Source of the DNA: RBG-16-49-21 sp040768125
GTDB lineage: Bacteria; Spirochaetota; UBA4802; UBA5550
Direction of reading: 5' to 3'
Assembly (NCBI GenBank): GCA_040768125.1
Contig: JAXGNG010000001.1
Coordinates: 434,001 to 498,000 of the forward strand
DNA: 64,000 nucleotides
Below, piece after piece: positions 27,113 to 35,317 of this stretch. Positions within the stretch are counted from its first letter, which is position 1. Each line of letters starts with the position of its first letter. The translations under genes and the position numbers were made by a program. Below the pieces are notes generated by a model. The model did no database searches and had not been told where the DNA came from. It was given only the letters and a program-made list of their open reading frames with translations.

Positions 27113-27186
27113 CGCGTCTGGCAGGAGTCGAACCTGCGACCTACGGATTCGTAGTCCGGCGCTCTATCCAACTGAGCTACAGACGC
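27113..27186 (-). tRNA. tRNA-Arg (anticodon ACG)
   Basis: The sequence folds as a standard tRNA: acceptor GCGTCTG pairs with CAGACGC, the D arm contains AGCTCAGTTGG, the anticodon loop reads CTACGAA giving anticodon ACG, and the T arm contains GTTCGACTC. Its 3' end faces the integrase gene, so it is the probable attachment site of the island to its left. Confidence 0.93.
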
Positions 27187-27256
27187 ATGAGCGAACGATA
27201 GAATCCCCGTTGAAAGAATCAAGGATTTTTTCCATCGGTCTTTCCACGCCTTTCTT

Positions 27257-27634
27257 TTATACGGGCACCTTTTCAGCGAATCGGGTCACGGGGGGAAAAT
27301 TCCACTCCGAGCCTCGTTTAAGATGCGTGAAACCCCATATGCACAGACCGAAATAGACCGCGTGGGAACAGTAGATGATCACGGCGATTACCAGCGACGC
27401 GACGCGAAAAGAAATGGGCACGAAGACGGAAAGGAAGGTCAGCGCCACGGGCAGGGCCGTGAAGAAAACCGCCATGACGAAGGCCCGCCTGCCATGGTTC
27501 ATGGCGAAGACGTCGTCCTTCATCGCCACGAAGGGGTAGAGCCATCCGATGAACGGGATATAGGTGAGCCATGCGAGGGGCAGGCTGCGGTCAATCCCGA
27601 ACTGTTCGATCCGTATCCTGAGTCTGTTTTTCAT
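27257..27634 (-). CDS. Small multi-pass membrane protein (DUF4870/Tic20-like)
   Basis: 125 residues with about three membrane helices: PLAWLTYIPFIGWLYPFVAM, AFVMAVFFTALPVALTFLSV and VASLVIAVIIYCSHAVYFGL. The first stretch, with a YIPFIGW motif, followed by a short soluble turn (KDDVFAMNHGRRAF) that precedes the second helix, fits the DUF4870/Tic20-like membrane proteins of unknown role. It sits alone between tRNA genes on the same strand. Some caution is due because the match is to a pattern of hydrophobicity rather than to catalytic residues. Confidence 0.5.
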   Translation of the reverse strand: MKNRLRIRIEQFGIDRSLPLAWLTYIPFIGWLYPFVAMKDDVFAMNHGRRAFVMAVFFTALPVALTFLSVFVPISFRVASLVIAVIIYCSHAVYFGLCIWGFTHLKRGSEWNFPPVTRFAEKVPV

Positions 27635-27650
27635 GCCGTACCGCGTATTC

Positions 27651-27736
27651 GGAGAAGGGGGGATTCGAACCCCCGGAACCGTTACCAGTTCAACGGTTTA
27701 GCAAACCGTCCCCTTCGGCCTCTCGGGCACCTCTCC
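27651..27736 (-). tRNA. tRNA-Ser (anticodon GCT)
   Basis: An 86-base class II tRNA with a long variable arm. The acceptor GGAGAGG pairs with CCTTCTCC allowing a wobble, the anticodon loop TTTGCTAAA gives GCT, and the T loop GTTCGAATC is standard. It lies 12 bases from the next tRNA-Ser on the same strand and is probably cotranscribed with it. Confidence 0.93.
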
Positions 27737-27748
27737 ATCACTGCTGCT

Positions 27749-27833
27749 CGGAGAGTGAGGGATTCGAACCCCCGGTGCCTTGCAGCACAACGGTTTTCAA
27801 GACCGCCTCCATCGACCACTCGGACAACTCTCC
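27749..27833 (-). tRNA. tRNA-Ser (anticodon TGA)
   Basis: A class II tRNA with a long variable arm. The acceptor GGAGAGT pairs with ACTCTCC, the anticodon loop CTTGAAAA gives TGA, and the T loop GTTCGAATC is standard. It precedes tRNA-Ser(GCT) on the minus strand. Confidence 0.93.
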
Positions 27834-27870
27834 GGAAGCACACTTATTGATTCAATGATTGTTGTCAAAT

Positions 27871-27894
27871 AAAAAAACGGCTCCACGAGGAACC
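27871..27894 (-). terminator. Rho-independent terminator of the outer-membrane protein gene
   Basis: On the minus strand GGTTCC, a TCGT loop and GGAGCC (with one wobble pair) is followed by seven Ts (plus-strand As at 27871-27877). It lies about 90 bases after the stop of the barrel protein gene at 27983 and just before the tRNA-Ser pair. Confidence 0.6.
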
Positions 27895-27982
27895 TGAAAA
27901 TACGGGACGATTCGCGCGCGCGGTGCAGAGCACCCCCGCCATTGTGCCGGCGCGTGCGGTCGCGCTCCGGATTGCGGATGTC

Positions 27983-28534
27983 TCAGATATAGAACCGGGA
28001 GCCGCCGGAGATGAGGACGCCGCGGCTGAAATCGATCTCCCTGGGCGTGAAGACGCCACCGCCACCGATCTCCACGAAGAAGGAATGGTGCTTCTGAACC
28101 CAGAACTCGACGCCGCCGAAGCCCTCGACGTGGGGCATCACCGGCATGTCCCTGTTGACATAGGCAACGCCGCCGGTGAAACCGCCGTATACCCTCAAAT
28201 TGTAAAATAGCGGGCTCCTGCCGATGAGGCTCACGGAAGGGTAGAGCACGGGTTTCGCCATGCGCCTGTTTTCAAGGCCTTTCCAGGTGAGCTCGTTGCG
28301 CCGATAAAAGTCGACGAGAAAGGTCGCGTTCATCCTGATGACAAGTGTGTCAAGAACCGGGTAGGCCAGCTCGAGACCCACGTGCATGTCCTCGTTGTAG
28401 AGACCGATGGGCAGGCCGATGGAAAAGGATTTCCCCCAGTCACTTTCACCCTCCTGGGCCCGGAGGTCGCCTGCTATAACGAAAGCAAGGACTATGGCGA
28501 CGCATGCAATAATTCGTGCGATGTACTGTTTCAT
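27983..28534 (-). CDS. Probable outer-membrane beta-barrel protein
   Basis: 183 residues. The N-terminus MKQYIARIIACVAIVLAFVI with AGDLRAQ is a cleavable signal peptide. The rest alternates hydrophobic and polar residues as in barrel strands (MHVGLELAYPVLDTLVIRMN, PLFYNLRVYGGFTGGVAYVN, GFGGVEFWVQKHHSFFVEIG) and ends in an aromatic/Ile terminus (GGSRFYI), which fits outer-membrane assembly signals. No family was recognised. AGGAG precedes the ATG. A terminator lies downstream. Confidence 0.6.
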   Translation of the reverse strand: MKQYIARIIACVAIVLAFVIAGDLRAQEGESDWGKSFSIGLPIGLYNEDMHVGLELAYPVLDTLVIRMNATFLVDFYRRNELTWKGLENRRMAKPVLYPSVSLIGRSPLFYNLRVYGGFTGGVAYVNRDMPVMPHVEGFGGVEFWVQKHHSFFVEIGGGGVFTPREIDFSRGVLISGGSRFYI

Positions 28535-28662
28535 GCCGATACTCCTGGAATGGTATTCATTGACTATGCCATGCGCGTGTTGACGGCATATGTATAATTG
28601 ACAGGAGACCTGTTGATCCGGTTCGCGTTTTTTAATGCGAAAGGGAAGATTCTCACCTTTTC

Positions 28663-29526
28663 TTAGACGACAATTTCCGTGCCGATACCCGCCTGGGTAA
28701 AGATCTCGAGGAGGACTGCGTGCTCCACCCGGCCGTCGATAATGTGCGCCTTGCCCACGCCCCCGGACACGGCGTCGCTGCAGCAGCGCACCTTGGGGAT
28801 CATCCCGCCGGTGATGACGCCTTTCTCGATCAGGGAGGGAACGTCCCCCGCGGTGATGCTCGGCGCCAGGACGCCGTCGATGAGGACGCCCTCCACGTCG
28901 GTGAGGAGTATGAACTTCTCCGCCTTCAGGGACTCGGCGATCTTCCCGGCGGCGAGGTCGGCGTTGATGTTGTAGGTGAGGCCTTCCCTGTCGACGCCAA
29001 CGGGGGCGATGACGGGAATGAAGCGCTCGCGGTCAAGGGTCTCGAGGAGGAGCGGGTTGACCGACTCCACGGTCCCCACCTGGCCGATGTCGACCCGCGT
29101 GTTGTCCGACGTGGTGTGGTACATTTTACTGGCCGTGATGAGCCGCCCGTCCTTTCCTGAGAGACCCACGGCCCTGCCCCCGTTCTGGTTGATGTTGTTC
29201 ACGATGTCCTTGTTGATCTTCCCCACGAGGACCATTTCCACGACGTCCATGGTCTCGATGTCCGTGACCCGCATACCGTCGACGAACTCGCTTGTTTTGC
29301 CGATCTGCTCCAGGAGGCGGTTGATCTGCGGCCCCCCTCCGTGAACGATGACCGGGTTGATTCCCACGAGCTTCAGAAGCACCATGTCGCGGGCGAAGGA
29401 TTTCTGGAGTTCCTCGGCGACCATGGCATGCCCGCCGTACTTGATCACGACGGTCTTGCCGCTGAATTCGCGTATGTATGGAAGGGATTCAAGCAGCGTG
29501 TTGACGGTGTTGATGTGCTTCTTCAT
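28663..29526 (-). CDS. argB: Acetylglutamate kinase
   Basis: 287 residues. It phosphorylates N-acetylglutamate in the second step of arginine synthesis, in the cytoplasm. Amino-acid kinase motifs are clear: VVIKYGGHAMV near the start, IVHGGGPQINRLL for the phosphate-binding glycines, GLSGKDGRLI, the NINADLAAGKIAESL segment and LLTDVEGVL near the nucleotide site. I placed the start at the ATG at 29526 (MKKHINTVN) because homologues begin there. An extension upstream to 29607 is a run-on frame. The length is normal. No other arg gene is next to it. Confidence 0.92.
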   Translation of the reverse strand: MKKHINTVNTLLESLPYIREFSGKTVVIKYGGHAMVAEELQKSFARDMVLLKLVGINPVIVHGGGPQINRLLEQIGKTSEFVDGMRVTDIETMDVVEMVLVGKINKDIVNNINQNGGRAVGLSGKDGRLITASKMYHTTSDNTRVDIGQVGTVESVNPLLLETLDRERFIPVIAPVGVDREGLTYNINADLAAGKIAESLKAEKFILLTDVEGVLIDGVLAPSITAGDVPSLIEKGVITGGMIPKVRCCSDAVSGGVGKAHIIDGRVEHAVLLEIFTQAGIGTEIVV

Positions 29527-29702
29527 GGCAGGCAGCTCTCTTGTCCGGTTATACCCCGACTCCGGGGATCGTTGCTCACAAACCGGTGCGCCGAAGCGGT
29601 ACGTCAATACTATTTTTTAGCGCCGGCCGGTTATTTGATTGATAAAATAGGGTCGATGAAAAAGGGTATCGTATCGCTGATTTTTTATCAATAGAAAAAA
29701 CG

Positions 29703-31304
29703 ATGAAATCAACAGCCCCGGAAAAAAAGTCAGGAGTCGATTCCCGTTCACGCTGGCACGCGCTGCTCGTGGGGGCGGGAATACTCCTCAGCCGCCTCGC
29801 GGGGCTCGTGCGCGACAGGGTATTCGCCCATTATTTCGGCAACAGCGATGCCGCCGATGCCTTCAAGGCCGCCTTCCGGATCCCGAATTTCCTCCAGAAC
29901 CTCTTCGGAGAGGGGGTCCTTTCCGCGTCATTCATACCCGTGTACGCAAAGCTCCTGGGAGGCGGGGAAGAGGAGGAGGCGCGAAGGGTCGCGGGGGCCG
30001 TGGCGGGGCTCCTGATGCTGGTCACGTCGATCCTGGTGGCCGCCGGCGTGGCCGCGGCGCCCTATCTTATTGACGGCATCGCCCCGGGGTTCGAGGGCGA
30101 GAAACGGGAGCTAAGCATCACCCTCGTGCGGATACTCTTTCCCGGGGCGGGACTCATGGTCTGGTCGGCCTGGTGCCTTGGCGTGCTCAACAGCCATGGA
30201 AGATTTTTTCTTTCCTACGCCGCCCCGGTGGTATGGAACCTGGTCATCATCGCCTCGCTTCTCTTCTTCGGGGAAGGCGGCGCGGAGCAGTTCCCCCTGG
30301 CCGAATGGGCGGCCTGGGGCTCCGTGGCGGGAAGCGCGGCGCAGATCCTTGTCCAGCTTCCCACGGTGCTGCGTCTCCTCGCGGGATTCCGCCTGAGCCT
30401 CTCGGCGCGGATAGGGGGCGTGTCCACGGTGGTGCGGAATTTCATACCGGTATTCTTCAGCCGCGGCGTGGTGCAGATCAGCGCCTACGTGGATTCCATA
30501 CTGGCGAGCCTCCTGCCCACGGGGGCCGTGGCGGCCCTTGCCTACGCCCAGACGCTCTATACCCTCCCCGTGAGCCTTTTCGGCATGTCGGTATCCGCGG
30601 CGGAGCTCCCCGCCATGGCGCGGGACACGGGGAGCGGCGACGCCGCGGAGAGGATGCGGGCACGGCTGAACGACGGGCTGAGAAGAATCGCATTTTTTAT
30701 CGTCCCATCGGCAGCGGGATTTCTCGCCCTGGGGGACGTCATCGCGGCGGCCATTTACCAGACCGGGGCCTTCACCCGGTGGGACTCGATCTACGTCTGG
30801 GGAGTACTGGCCGGCTCGAGCGTGGGCCTTCTGGCCAACACCATGGGGCGCCTCTACTCGTCAGCCTTTTACGCGCTTCATGACACGAGGACGCCGCTTC
30901 GCTTCGCGCTGCTGAGAGTTTCGCTCGCCACGGCGCTGGGATACCTCGCCTCGCAGCACCTCCCCGCAGTGATCGGCATCGATACCCGGTGGGGCGTGGC
31001 GGGGATCACCGCGGCTTCGGGATTTTGCGCCTGGGTCGAGTTCGCCCTCCTGCGCAGAACATTAAACGGCCGGATAGGAGTCACGGGGCCGGGGTTATCA
31101 TTCATCCTCCGCCTCTGGAGCGCCGCCATCATGGCCGTCGCCGCGGCGTGGGGCATGAGGCTCATCGCCGGCGGGATCCATCCCGTGCTTCGCGCACTCC
31201 TGGTTCTCGGGCCCTACGGCCTTGTTTACTTCGCAGCGGCCTGGATCCTGGGGATCAAAGAGGTGAGGGCCATCGGGAGGTTCATCCCCTTCATGAGAAA
31301 ATGA
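29703..31304 (+). CDS. murJ: Lipid II flippase MurJ (MviN)
   Basis: 533 residues with about 14 hydrophobic segments. It moves lipid-linked peptidoglycan precursor across the inner membrane. Family marks: GILLSRLAGLVRDRVFAHYF with the conserved Arg, AFRIPNFLQNLFGEGVLSAS with FIPVY, and the later AYAQTLYTLPVSLFGMSVSA with AELP. The length is usual for MurJ. It starts 7 bases after a run of As with only a weak ribosome site (AAAAACG). It stands alone in transcription direction, opposite to argB, so the two probably share a divergent promoter region of about 175 bases. Confidence 0.92.
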   Translation: MKSTAPEKKSGVDSRSRWHALLVGAGILLSRLAGLVRDRVFAHYFGNSDAADAFKAAFRIPNFLQNLFGEGVLSASFIPVYAKLLGGGEEEEARRVAGAVAGLLMLVTSILVAAGVAAAPYLIDGIAPGFEGEKRELSITLVRILFPGAGLMVWSAWCLGVLNSHGRFFLSYAAPVVWNLVIIASLLFFGEGGAEQFPLAEWAAWGSVAGSAAQILVQLPTVLRLLAGFRLSLSARIGGVSTVVRNFIPVFFSRGVVQISAYVDSILASLLPTGAVAALAYAQTLYTLPVSLFGMSVSAAELPAMARDTGSGDAAERMRARLNDGLRRIAFFIVPSAAGFLALGDVIAAAIYQTGAFTRWDSIYVWGVLAGSSVGLLANTMGRLYSSAFYALHDTRTPLRFALLRVSLATALGYLASQHLPAVIGIDTRWGVAGITAASGFCAWVEFALLRRTLNGRIGVTGPGLSFILRLWSAAIMAVAAAWGMRLIAGGIHPVLRALLVLGPYGLVYFAAAWILGIKEVRAIGRFIPFMRK

Positions 31305-31367
31305 TGCCCCGGATATCAATACCGGGAGGATTCAAAAAAGACGAAACAGGCAGGGGGGGGTGGGTCG

Positions 31368-31799
31368 ATGCCGCCGAAGATAGATCACATAAACAGGCAC
31401 GTGTCGAACGTTGAACGCCATGTTGAATTTTATTGCGGCGTCCTCGGGTATTTGCTTCTTGACCGCGGCAGGAAACACGATGGAAGCGATTACGCGATTC
31501 TTCAGGGCGATGGACATGAGCTGTTCATTTCCGAAAATGCGAGTCGCCCGCCCGGGGATTCGGTGCGCCATATCGGATACCGGGTCGCCAACATCGATGA
31601 AACGCTCCGGGTGCTGAAAGAGAGGGGTTTTGTCGGGGAAGAAGCCGGGATTATCGTGAAACAGTACTCGCGGCAGCTGTATGTTAAGGATCCCGACGGG
31701 CTTGAGATCGATTTGATCCAGTGGACGGACAAGAAAGGGTTTTATCGTGATGTAGCGGAGAGATTTAAAAACGCGGTTGACCCGCACGCTAACCGGTGA
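31368..31799 (+). CDS. VOC-family (glyoxalase-like) metalloprotein
   Basis: 143 residues with the paired beta-alpha-beta-beta-beta fold of the vicinal-oxygen-chelate family. Likely metal ligands are His near residue 7 (KIDHINRHV), the HELFI/HIGY region near residues 45-65, and Glu in KDPDGLEIDLIQW near 115. Members include glyoxalases, fosfomycin-modifying enzymes and dioxygenases, and the substrate here cannot be told. The DPDGLEID tail is typical of glyoxalase-like proteins. The stop TGA overlaps the start of the AlkD-like gene (TGATG). Confidence 0.75.
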   Translation: MPPKIDHINRHVSNVERHVEFYCGVLGYLLLDRGRKHDGSDYAILQGDGHELFISENASRPPGDSVRHIGYRVANIDETLRVLKERGFVGEEAGIIVKQYSRQLYVKDPDGLEIDLIQWTDKKGFYRDVAERFKNAVDPHANR

Positions 31800-32548
31800 T
31801 GAAAAGAATGGAATCAGGAAAGCGAGTTGAGAGTGAGATGACCGATGTGCGCAGCCGTATCCGCCGGGAACTGATGAATCGTGCCGACATAAAAGTGAAG
31901 GAATCGGGGGAGAGGTTTTTCAAGGAGCCGGTAAGGTTTTACGGGGTGCGGACAGCCGGGGTGAACGCCATCGCGAAAAGGTATTATTCAGAAATCAAGG
32001 ATGAGAAAAAAAAGGAGATATTCCGTATCTGCGAGGATCTCTGGCTGTCAGGCTATATGGAGGAGTCGATCATCGCCTGCCGCTGGTCATATGCCATGCG
32101 GAAACGGCTCGAGCCGAAGGATTTTCGCGTCCTTGAACGATGGGTAACGCGTTACGTAAGCAACTGGGCCTCCTGCGATACCCTCTGCAATCACACGGTG
32201 GGCGCCTTCCTGGAGCGGTACCCGGATCATATTCCGAGATTGAAAAGGTGGGCGCGTTCGGGGAACCGCTGGGCGCGCCGCGCCGCGGCGGTATCACTTA
32301 TCGTTCCCGCGCGCTGGGGGGGCTTTCTCCCTGAGTCCATCGAGATTGCCGATATTCTCCTCGAGGACGAGGATGACCTGGTGCAGAAGGGATACGGCTG
32401 GCTTCTCAAGTCGGCAAGCAGGCATCATGAGAAGAAAATCTTTGAATATGTGATGAGCCGGAGGGGGGTGATGCCACGGACGGCCCTGCGCTACGCGATA
32501 GAGACGATGCCGCGGAACCTGAAGGCGAGGGCCATGGCGAAGGAGTGA
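31799..32548 (+). CDS. AlkD-like DNA alkylation repair glycosylase
   Basis: About 249 residues of tandem HEAT-like helices. AlkD-type glycosylases remove alkylated bases such as 3- and 7-methylpurines. Family marks are RFYGVRTAGVNAIAKRYY, the VTRYVSNWASCDTLCNHTVG segment carrying the Trp and Asp used in catalysis, and RRAAAVSLIVPARWG. The exact start is uncertain: GTG 31796, ATG 31799, ATG 31808 and ATG 31838 share the frame, and homologues begin near 31838. It is coupled with the VOC gene upstream. The following small frame begins two bases after its stop. Confidence 0.8.
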   Translation: MKRMESGKRVESEMTDVRSRIRRELMNRADIKVKESGERFFKEPVRFYGVRTAGVNAIAKRYYSEIKDEKKKEIFRICEDLWLSGYMEESIIACRWSYAMRKRLEPKDFRVLERWVTRYVSNWASCDTLCNHTVGAFLERYPDHIPRLKRWARSGNRWARRAAAVSLIVPARWGGFLPESIEIADILLEDEDDLVQKGYGWLLKSASRHHEKKIFEYVMSRRGVMPRTALRYAIETMPRNLKARAMAKE

Positions 32549-32549
32549 A

Positions 32550-32666
32550 ATGGTGACGACCAGGACCATGGTGGCGTGCGAGCGGTTCGTTCGGCGCGCG
32601 CCCTGCGGGCCCGTCTTCGTGGCAGGGGCGCGGATCGGCATGAAAGAAGGTGGTGATACATCATGA
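32550..32666 (+). CDS. Possible 38-residue coupled small protein
   Basis: A frame from ATG 32550 (MVTTRTMVACERFVRRAPCG) to TGA 32664 has AGGAG five bases upstream and overlaps the following gene's ATG by four bases (ATGA). This coupling suggests it could be translated. The composition (several Arg, two Cys, no clear hydrophobic helix) tells little, and it may be only a leader that carries ribosomes to the next gene. No homologue is known to me. Confidence 0.25.
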   Translation: MVTTRTMVACERFVRRAPCGPVFVAGARIGMKEGGDTS

Positions 32667-34117
32667 TCGTCGCCCTCATCACGATACTCACCGCATGGCT
32701 GAATGCCGCGCCCTATACCTTCGATGACGCGGTGCGAGACATTGTTCCGGGCGGAAAGGGAGGTCCCGCCCTGAAGGAGATCGCTCGGCTTCTCGAAAAA
32801 ACCTCTCTCGGGGTCACCCACTCCGAAGAAACCGAAAAATTTTACCGTTTCCTGCGCTCCACCCTTGAGCGGTTTGATTTCATGAAGCTCTGGAAGAGCC
32901 GGTATTTCACCGATGCGGGGGATGGATTCCGCGGTGTCACGATCGAAGGCCGCAACAGGGAAAAAGGCTATGCCGTTAACCTCGTAACTCCGGGAGAGCG
33001 CCGGAGCGGACCCTCGCGCATGTGGGACTATGACACGGTCTATGCACTGAAAAAGAACGAACGCTCCCTTGCCGGGGGGCGCTCCTTCGTTGTTTCAGTT
33101 CGCTCGCGGACCGCCACGGGAAGCTATTCCCACAGGAACGGCATGGCCTTTGTCTGCGGGCTTCTCAGGGTCATCGATCCCCTGAATATCGGGCGTCTCA
33201 ACGCCCGGGAATGCGGCCTTTTCAAGAATCTGGAGGGGGAATCACGGAGGGTGGTGAATGAATTCCACCGTTCCTTTCCGCGCGTTTCTCGTTTCTTCGA
33301 CCGCTACACGATCATGCGATCCCTGGTTTCGGTTCACGAGTATGAGGGCATTCCCTACACGCGGTGCGAGATGCGCTACGGGTACAGGATGAATGTTCTC
33401 AAGGAGGAATATCCCCGCCTGGAGAAGGCCTTCAGGGACATTCGGGGCCTTTACCTGATCACGATGGATTTCAGGATCAATTCCGGCGACACCATCCTCA
33501 CCCTTGTGTTCGACAGCAGGGAAGATGCGCTGGGGTGCACCTTTTATACCCGGAACGGCAGGTTCGTTCCCTTCGACGCATCCGGCCGGCCCCTCTTCAC
33601 GCGGGAGATCTCGCCGGAGTCCCTGAAGGATATATCATACCATGCGGTCATGGACATGGTTCACAATGTCCATGGATTGAAATTCACGACGAATGGCACG
33701 ATCATCAGGTTCACCTATCGCGACGCTCCGAAAAAGGGGTCCGTGACGGTGCGGATCGAAGAGGTGGGAAAAACGAACATATCAGGACGCTTCTATAATG
33801 TGCTGCCCCCCTGGCTCATCGATCTCTTCGTGCCGGACAACATGGAGCAGCTGATCGCGGACGTTTCCCGCGTCATGGCGGCGGCCCATGACGGCCGCGG
33901 CACCTCGGTGTCCCTTGAATGGGATACACGGAAGCCCGCCGGGGTAGCCCTCGATTTTAATGTGGTGAGCGAGTTCGTGGACAACTATTTCATTCGTTAC
34001 GGCCTCAGGGTATGGAGTAAAAAAATGCTGGCCGACGAATCCTTCACCACGGAAGCGCGGAGGATAACCGGGAAGCTCCTGGAGGCCTTCAGGATGGACA
34101 TTGAAGCCGCGCATTAA
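32663..34117 (+). CDS. Exported hypothetical protein
   Basis: 484 residues without a family I recognise. The N-terminus MIVALITILTAWLNAAP is a short signal peptide, so it is likely exported. The body shows mixed alpha/beta patterns, including TRCEMRYGYRMNVLKEEY, then LYLITMDFRINSGDTILTLV, and ends in a helix-rich part. Repeated strand-turn stretches around 220-340 might form a barrel-like or lipocalin-like domain, but I cannot confirm it. GAAGGTGGTG precedes the ATG. It is followed by a convergent outer-membrane gene. No partner gene indicates its role. Confidence 0.55.
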   Translation: MIVALITILTAWLNAAPYTFDDAVRDIVPGGKGGPALKEIARLLEKTSLGVTHSEETEKFYRFLRSTLERFDFMKLWKSRYFTDAGDGFRGVTIEGRNREKGYAVNLVTPGERRSGPSRMWDYDTVYALKKNERSLAGGRSFVVSVRSRTATGSYSHRNGMAFVCGLLRVIDPLNIGRLNARECGLFKNLEGESRRVVNEFHRSFPRVSRFFDRYTIMRSLVSVHEYEGIPYTRCEMRYGYRMNVLKEEYPRLEKAFRDIRGLYLITMDFRINSGDTILTLVFDSREDALGCTFYTRNGRFVPFDASGRPLFTREISPESLKDISYHAVMDMVHNVHGLKFTTNGTIIRFTYRDAPKKGSVTVRIEEVGKTNISGRFYNVLPPWLIDLFVPDNMEQLIADVSRVMAAAHDGRGTSVSLEWDTRKPAGVALDFNVVSEFVDNYFIRYGLRVWSKKMLADESFTTEARRITGKLLEAFRMDIEAAH

Positions 34118-34171
34118 CGGAAGCGGTATTGCCCCGCGCGGTTGGGGCGCGGCCGGGCCCTTCGCCCGTGG

Positions 34172-35131
34172 CTACATCTCTTTCTTGCCCTTCGTAATCT
34201 TGATGGAATATACCGCCGCGAAGGTGATCCCGTAAATCTGGTCGTATTTACCCTGGACGTTGTACGCCTCGTTGAGGCTCCTGATGCCCGATTTCTTCCG
34301 AACGTAATAGAGCACCTGGCCGCGACCGCCAAGGGTCAGGGTCAGGTGCGCCTTCGGGATGGCATAGGCAAGTGAAAGGGACGCGTTTCCCCCGGGCGCG
34401 TAGAAGCGGGAGTTGTTGAATTTCGTGGTGAGCTGCATCAACGTGGTTCCCACTACGAACACGCTGTTCCAGCGGTACCGGTACCGCTCCTGCCCGAAGA
34501 GGACGAGGCCCCCGGCGTTACAGAGAAGATAGAGGTTGTCCACGAGGTGGAAGGTGAGTCCGACGCCGAAACCGGGCCCCAGGTTCCTCAGCCTGTCCCT
34601 CGCATGGTTCGCAATGGCAATTCCCGCGAGGGTGGCATTGGGGAAGCGAATGTCTTCCGTGTAATCGTATCCCTGGTATTTCACCCCGACGAAAAGCTTG
34701 ACGACATCGGTCAGCACAACGCTGAGGGAGGAATCCAGGTCGAACTTGGTGATGTCTTTTTTGTACCGGGAGTTCACGATCACGCCGAAGGGGGAAAGGA
34801 AATTCCCGGTTGAGCGCGCGTGGTATTTGCCGATCATGAACACCGAGGCGAGGGAAACGCGTGGATGGAGCCGCAGGGAGATGGCGGGCCCGGCGATCGG
34901 CATCGGGTCGCACCTGAAGGGGTTGGTCGGCGTTGGAACCGTCACGGGGACGTTGTTGATGCCCAGTAAATCGAGGCTTCCCGGGGGCATCCGGTTGGTC
35001 CTGCCGCTTGTCCAGGGGGCTTCCCACCAGCCGTACCAGACCATACCCCCCAGGCCGATTTCAAGGGCCTCCGCCCGCGGAAGGAACGTGATTGAGAAGA
35101 TGACGACCATGAAAAAGAGGAGAGCGCGTTT
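34172..35131 (-). CDS. Probable outer-membrane protein
   Basis: 319 residues. The signal peptide MKRALLFFMVVIFSITFLP with a cleavage region near RAEAL sends it to the periplasm or outer membrane. The mature part has alternating strands with many aromatic and Gly residues (IGLGGMVWYGWWEAPW, SLRLHPRVSLASVFMIGKYH, VKLFVGVKYQGYDYTEDI, NASLSLAYAIPKAHLTLTLG) and fits a 12- to 14-stranded barrel. I chose the ATG at 35131 because the signal peptide begins there. A longer frame starts at 35167. The family is not recognised. Confidence 0.6.
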   Translation of the reverse strand, partial: KRALLFFMVVIFSITFLPRAEALEIGLGGMVWYGWWEAPWTSGRTNRMPPGSLDLLGINNVPVTVPTPTNPFRCDPMPIAGPAISLRLHPRVSLASVFMIGKYHARSTGNFLSPFGVIVNSRYKKDITKFDLDSSLSVVLTDVVKLFVGVKYQGYDYTEDIRFPNATLAGIAIANHARDRLRNLGPGFGVGLTFHLVDNLYLLCNAGGLVLFGQERYRYRWNSVFVVGTTLMQLTTKFNNSRFYAPGGNASLSLAYAIPKAHLTLTLGGRGQVLYYVRKKSGIRSLNEAYNVQGKYDQIYGITFAAVYSIKITKGKKEM

Positions 35132-35317
35132 CATATCCAACACCTCCATCTTCATTGTCATGAGCATATCATGCCTTCATAAGACTACAAGCACTATTTG
35201 GCCGCCTTTTGGCCGGGTTGCTGTTTCCGGGAGAGACCCGGTTCTGGAAAATTGTATTGATCGATTTCCGCGTGTCTGTTATCCTGTGACGAGCCTGATC
35301 CAGAGCGAGGAGAGACC

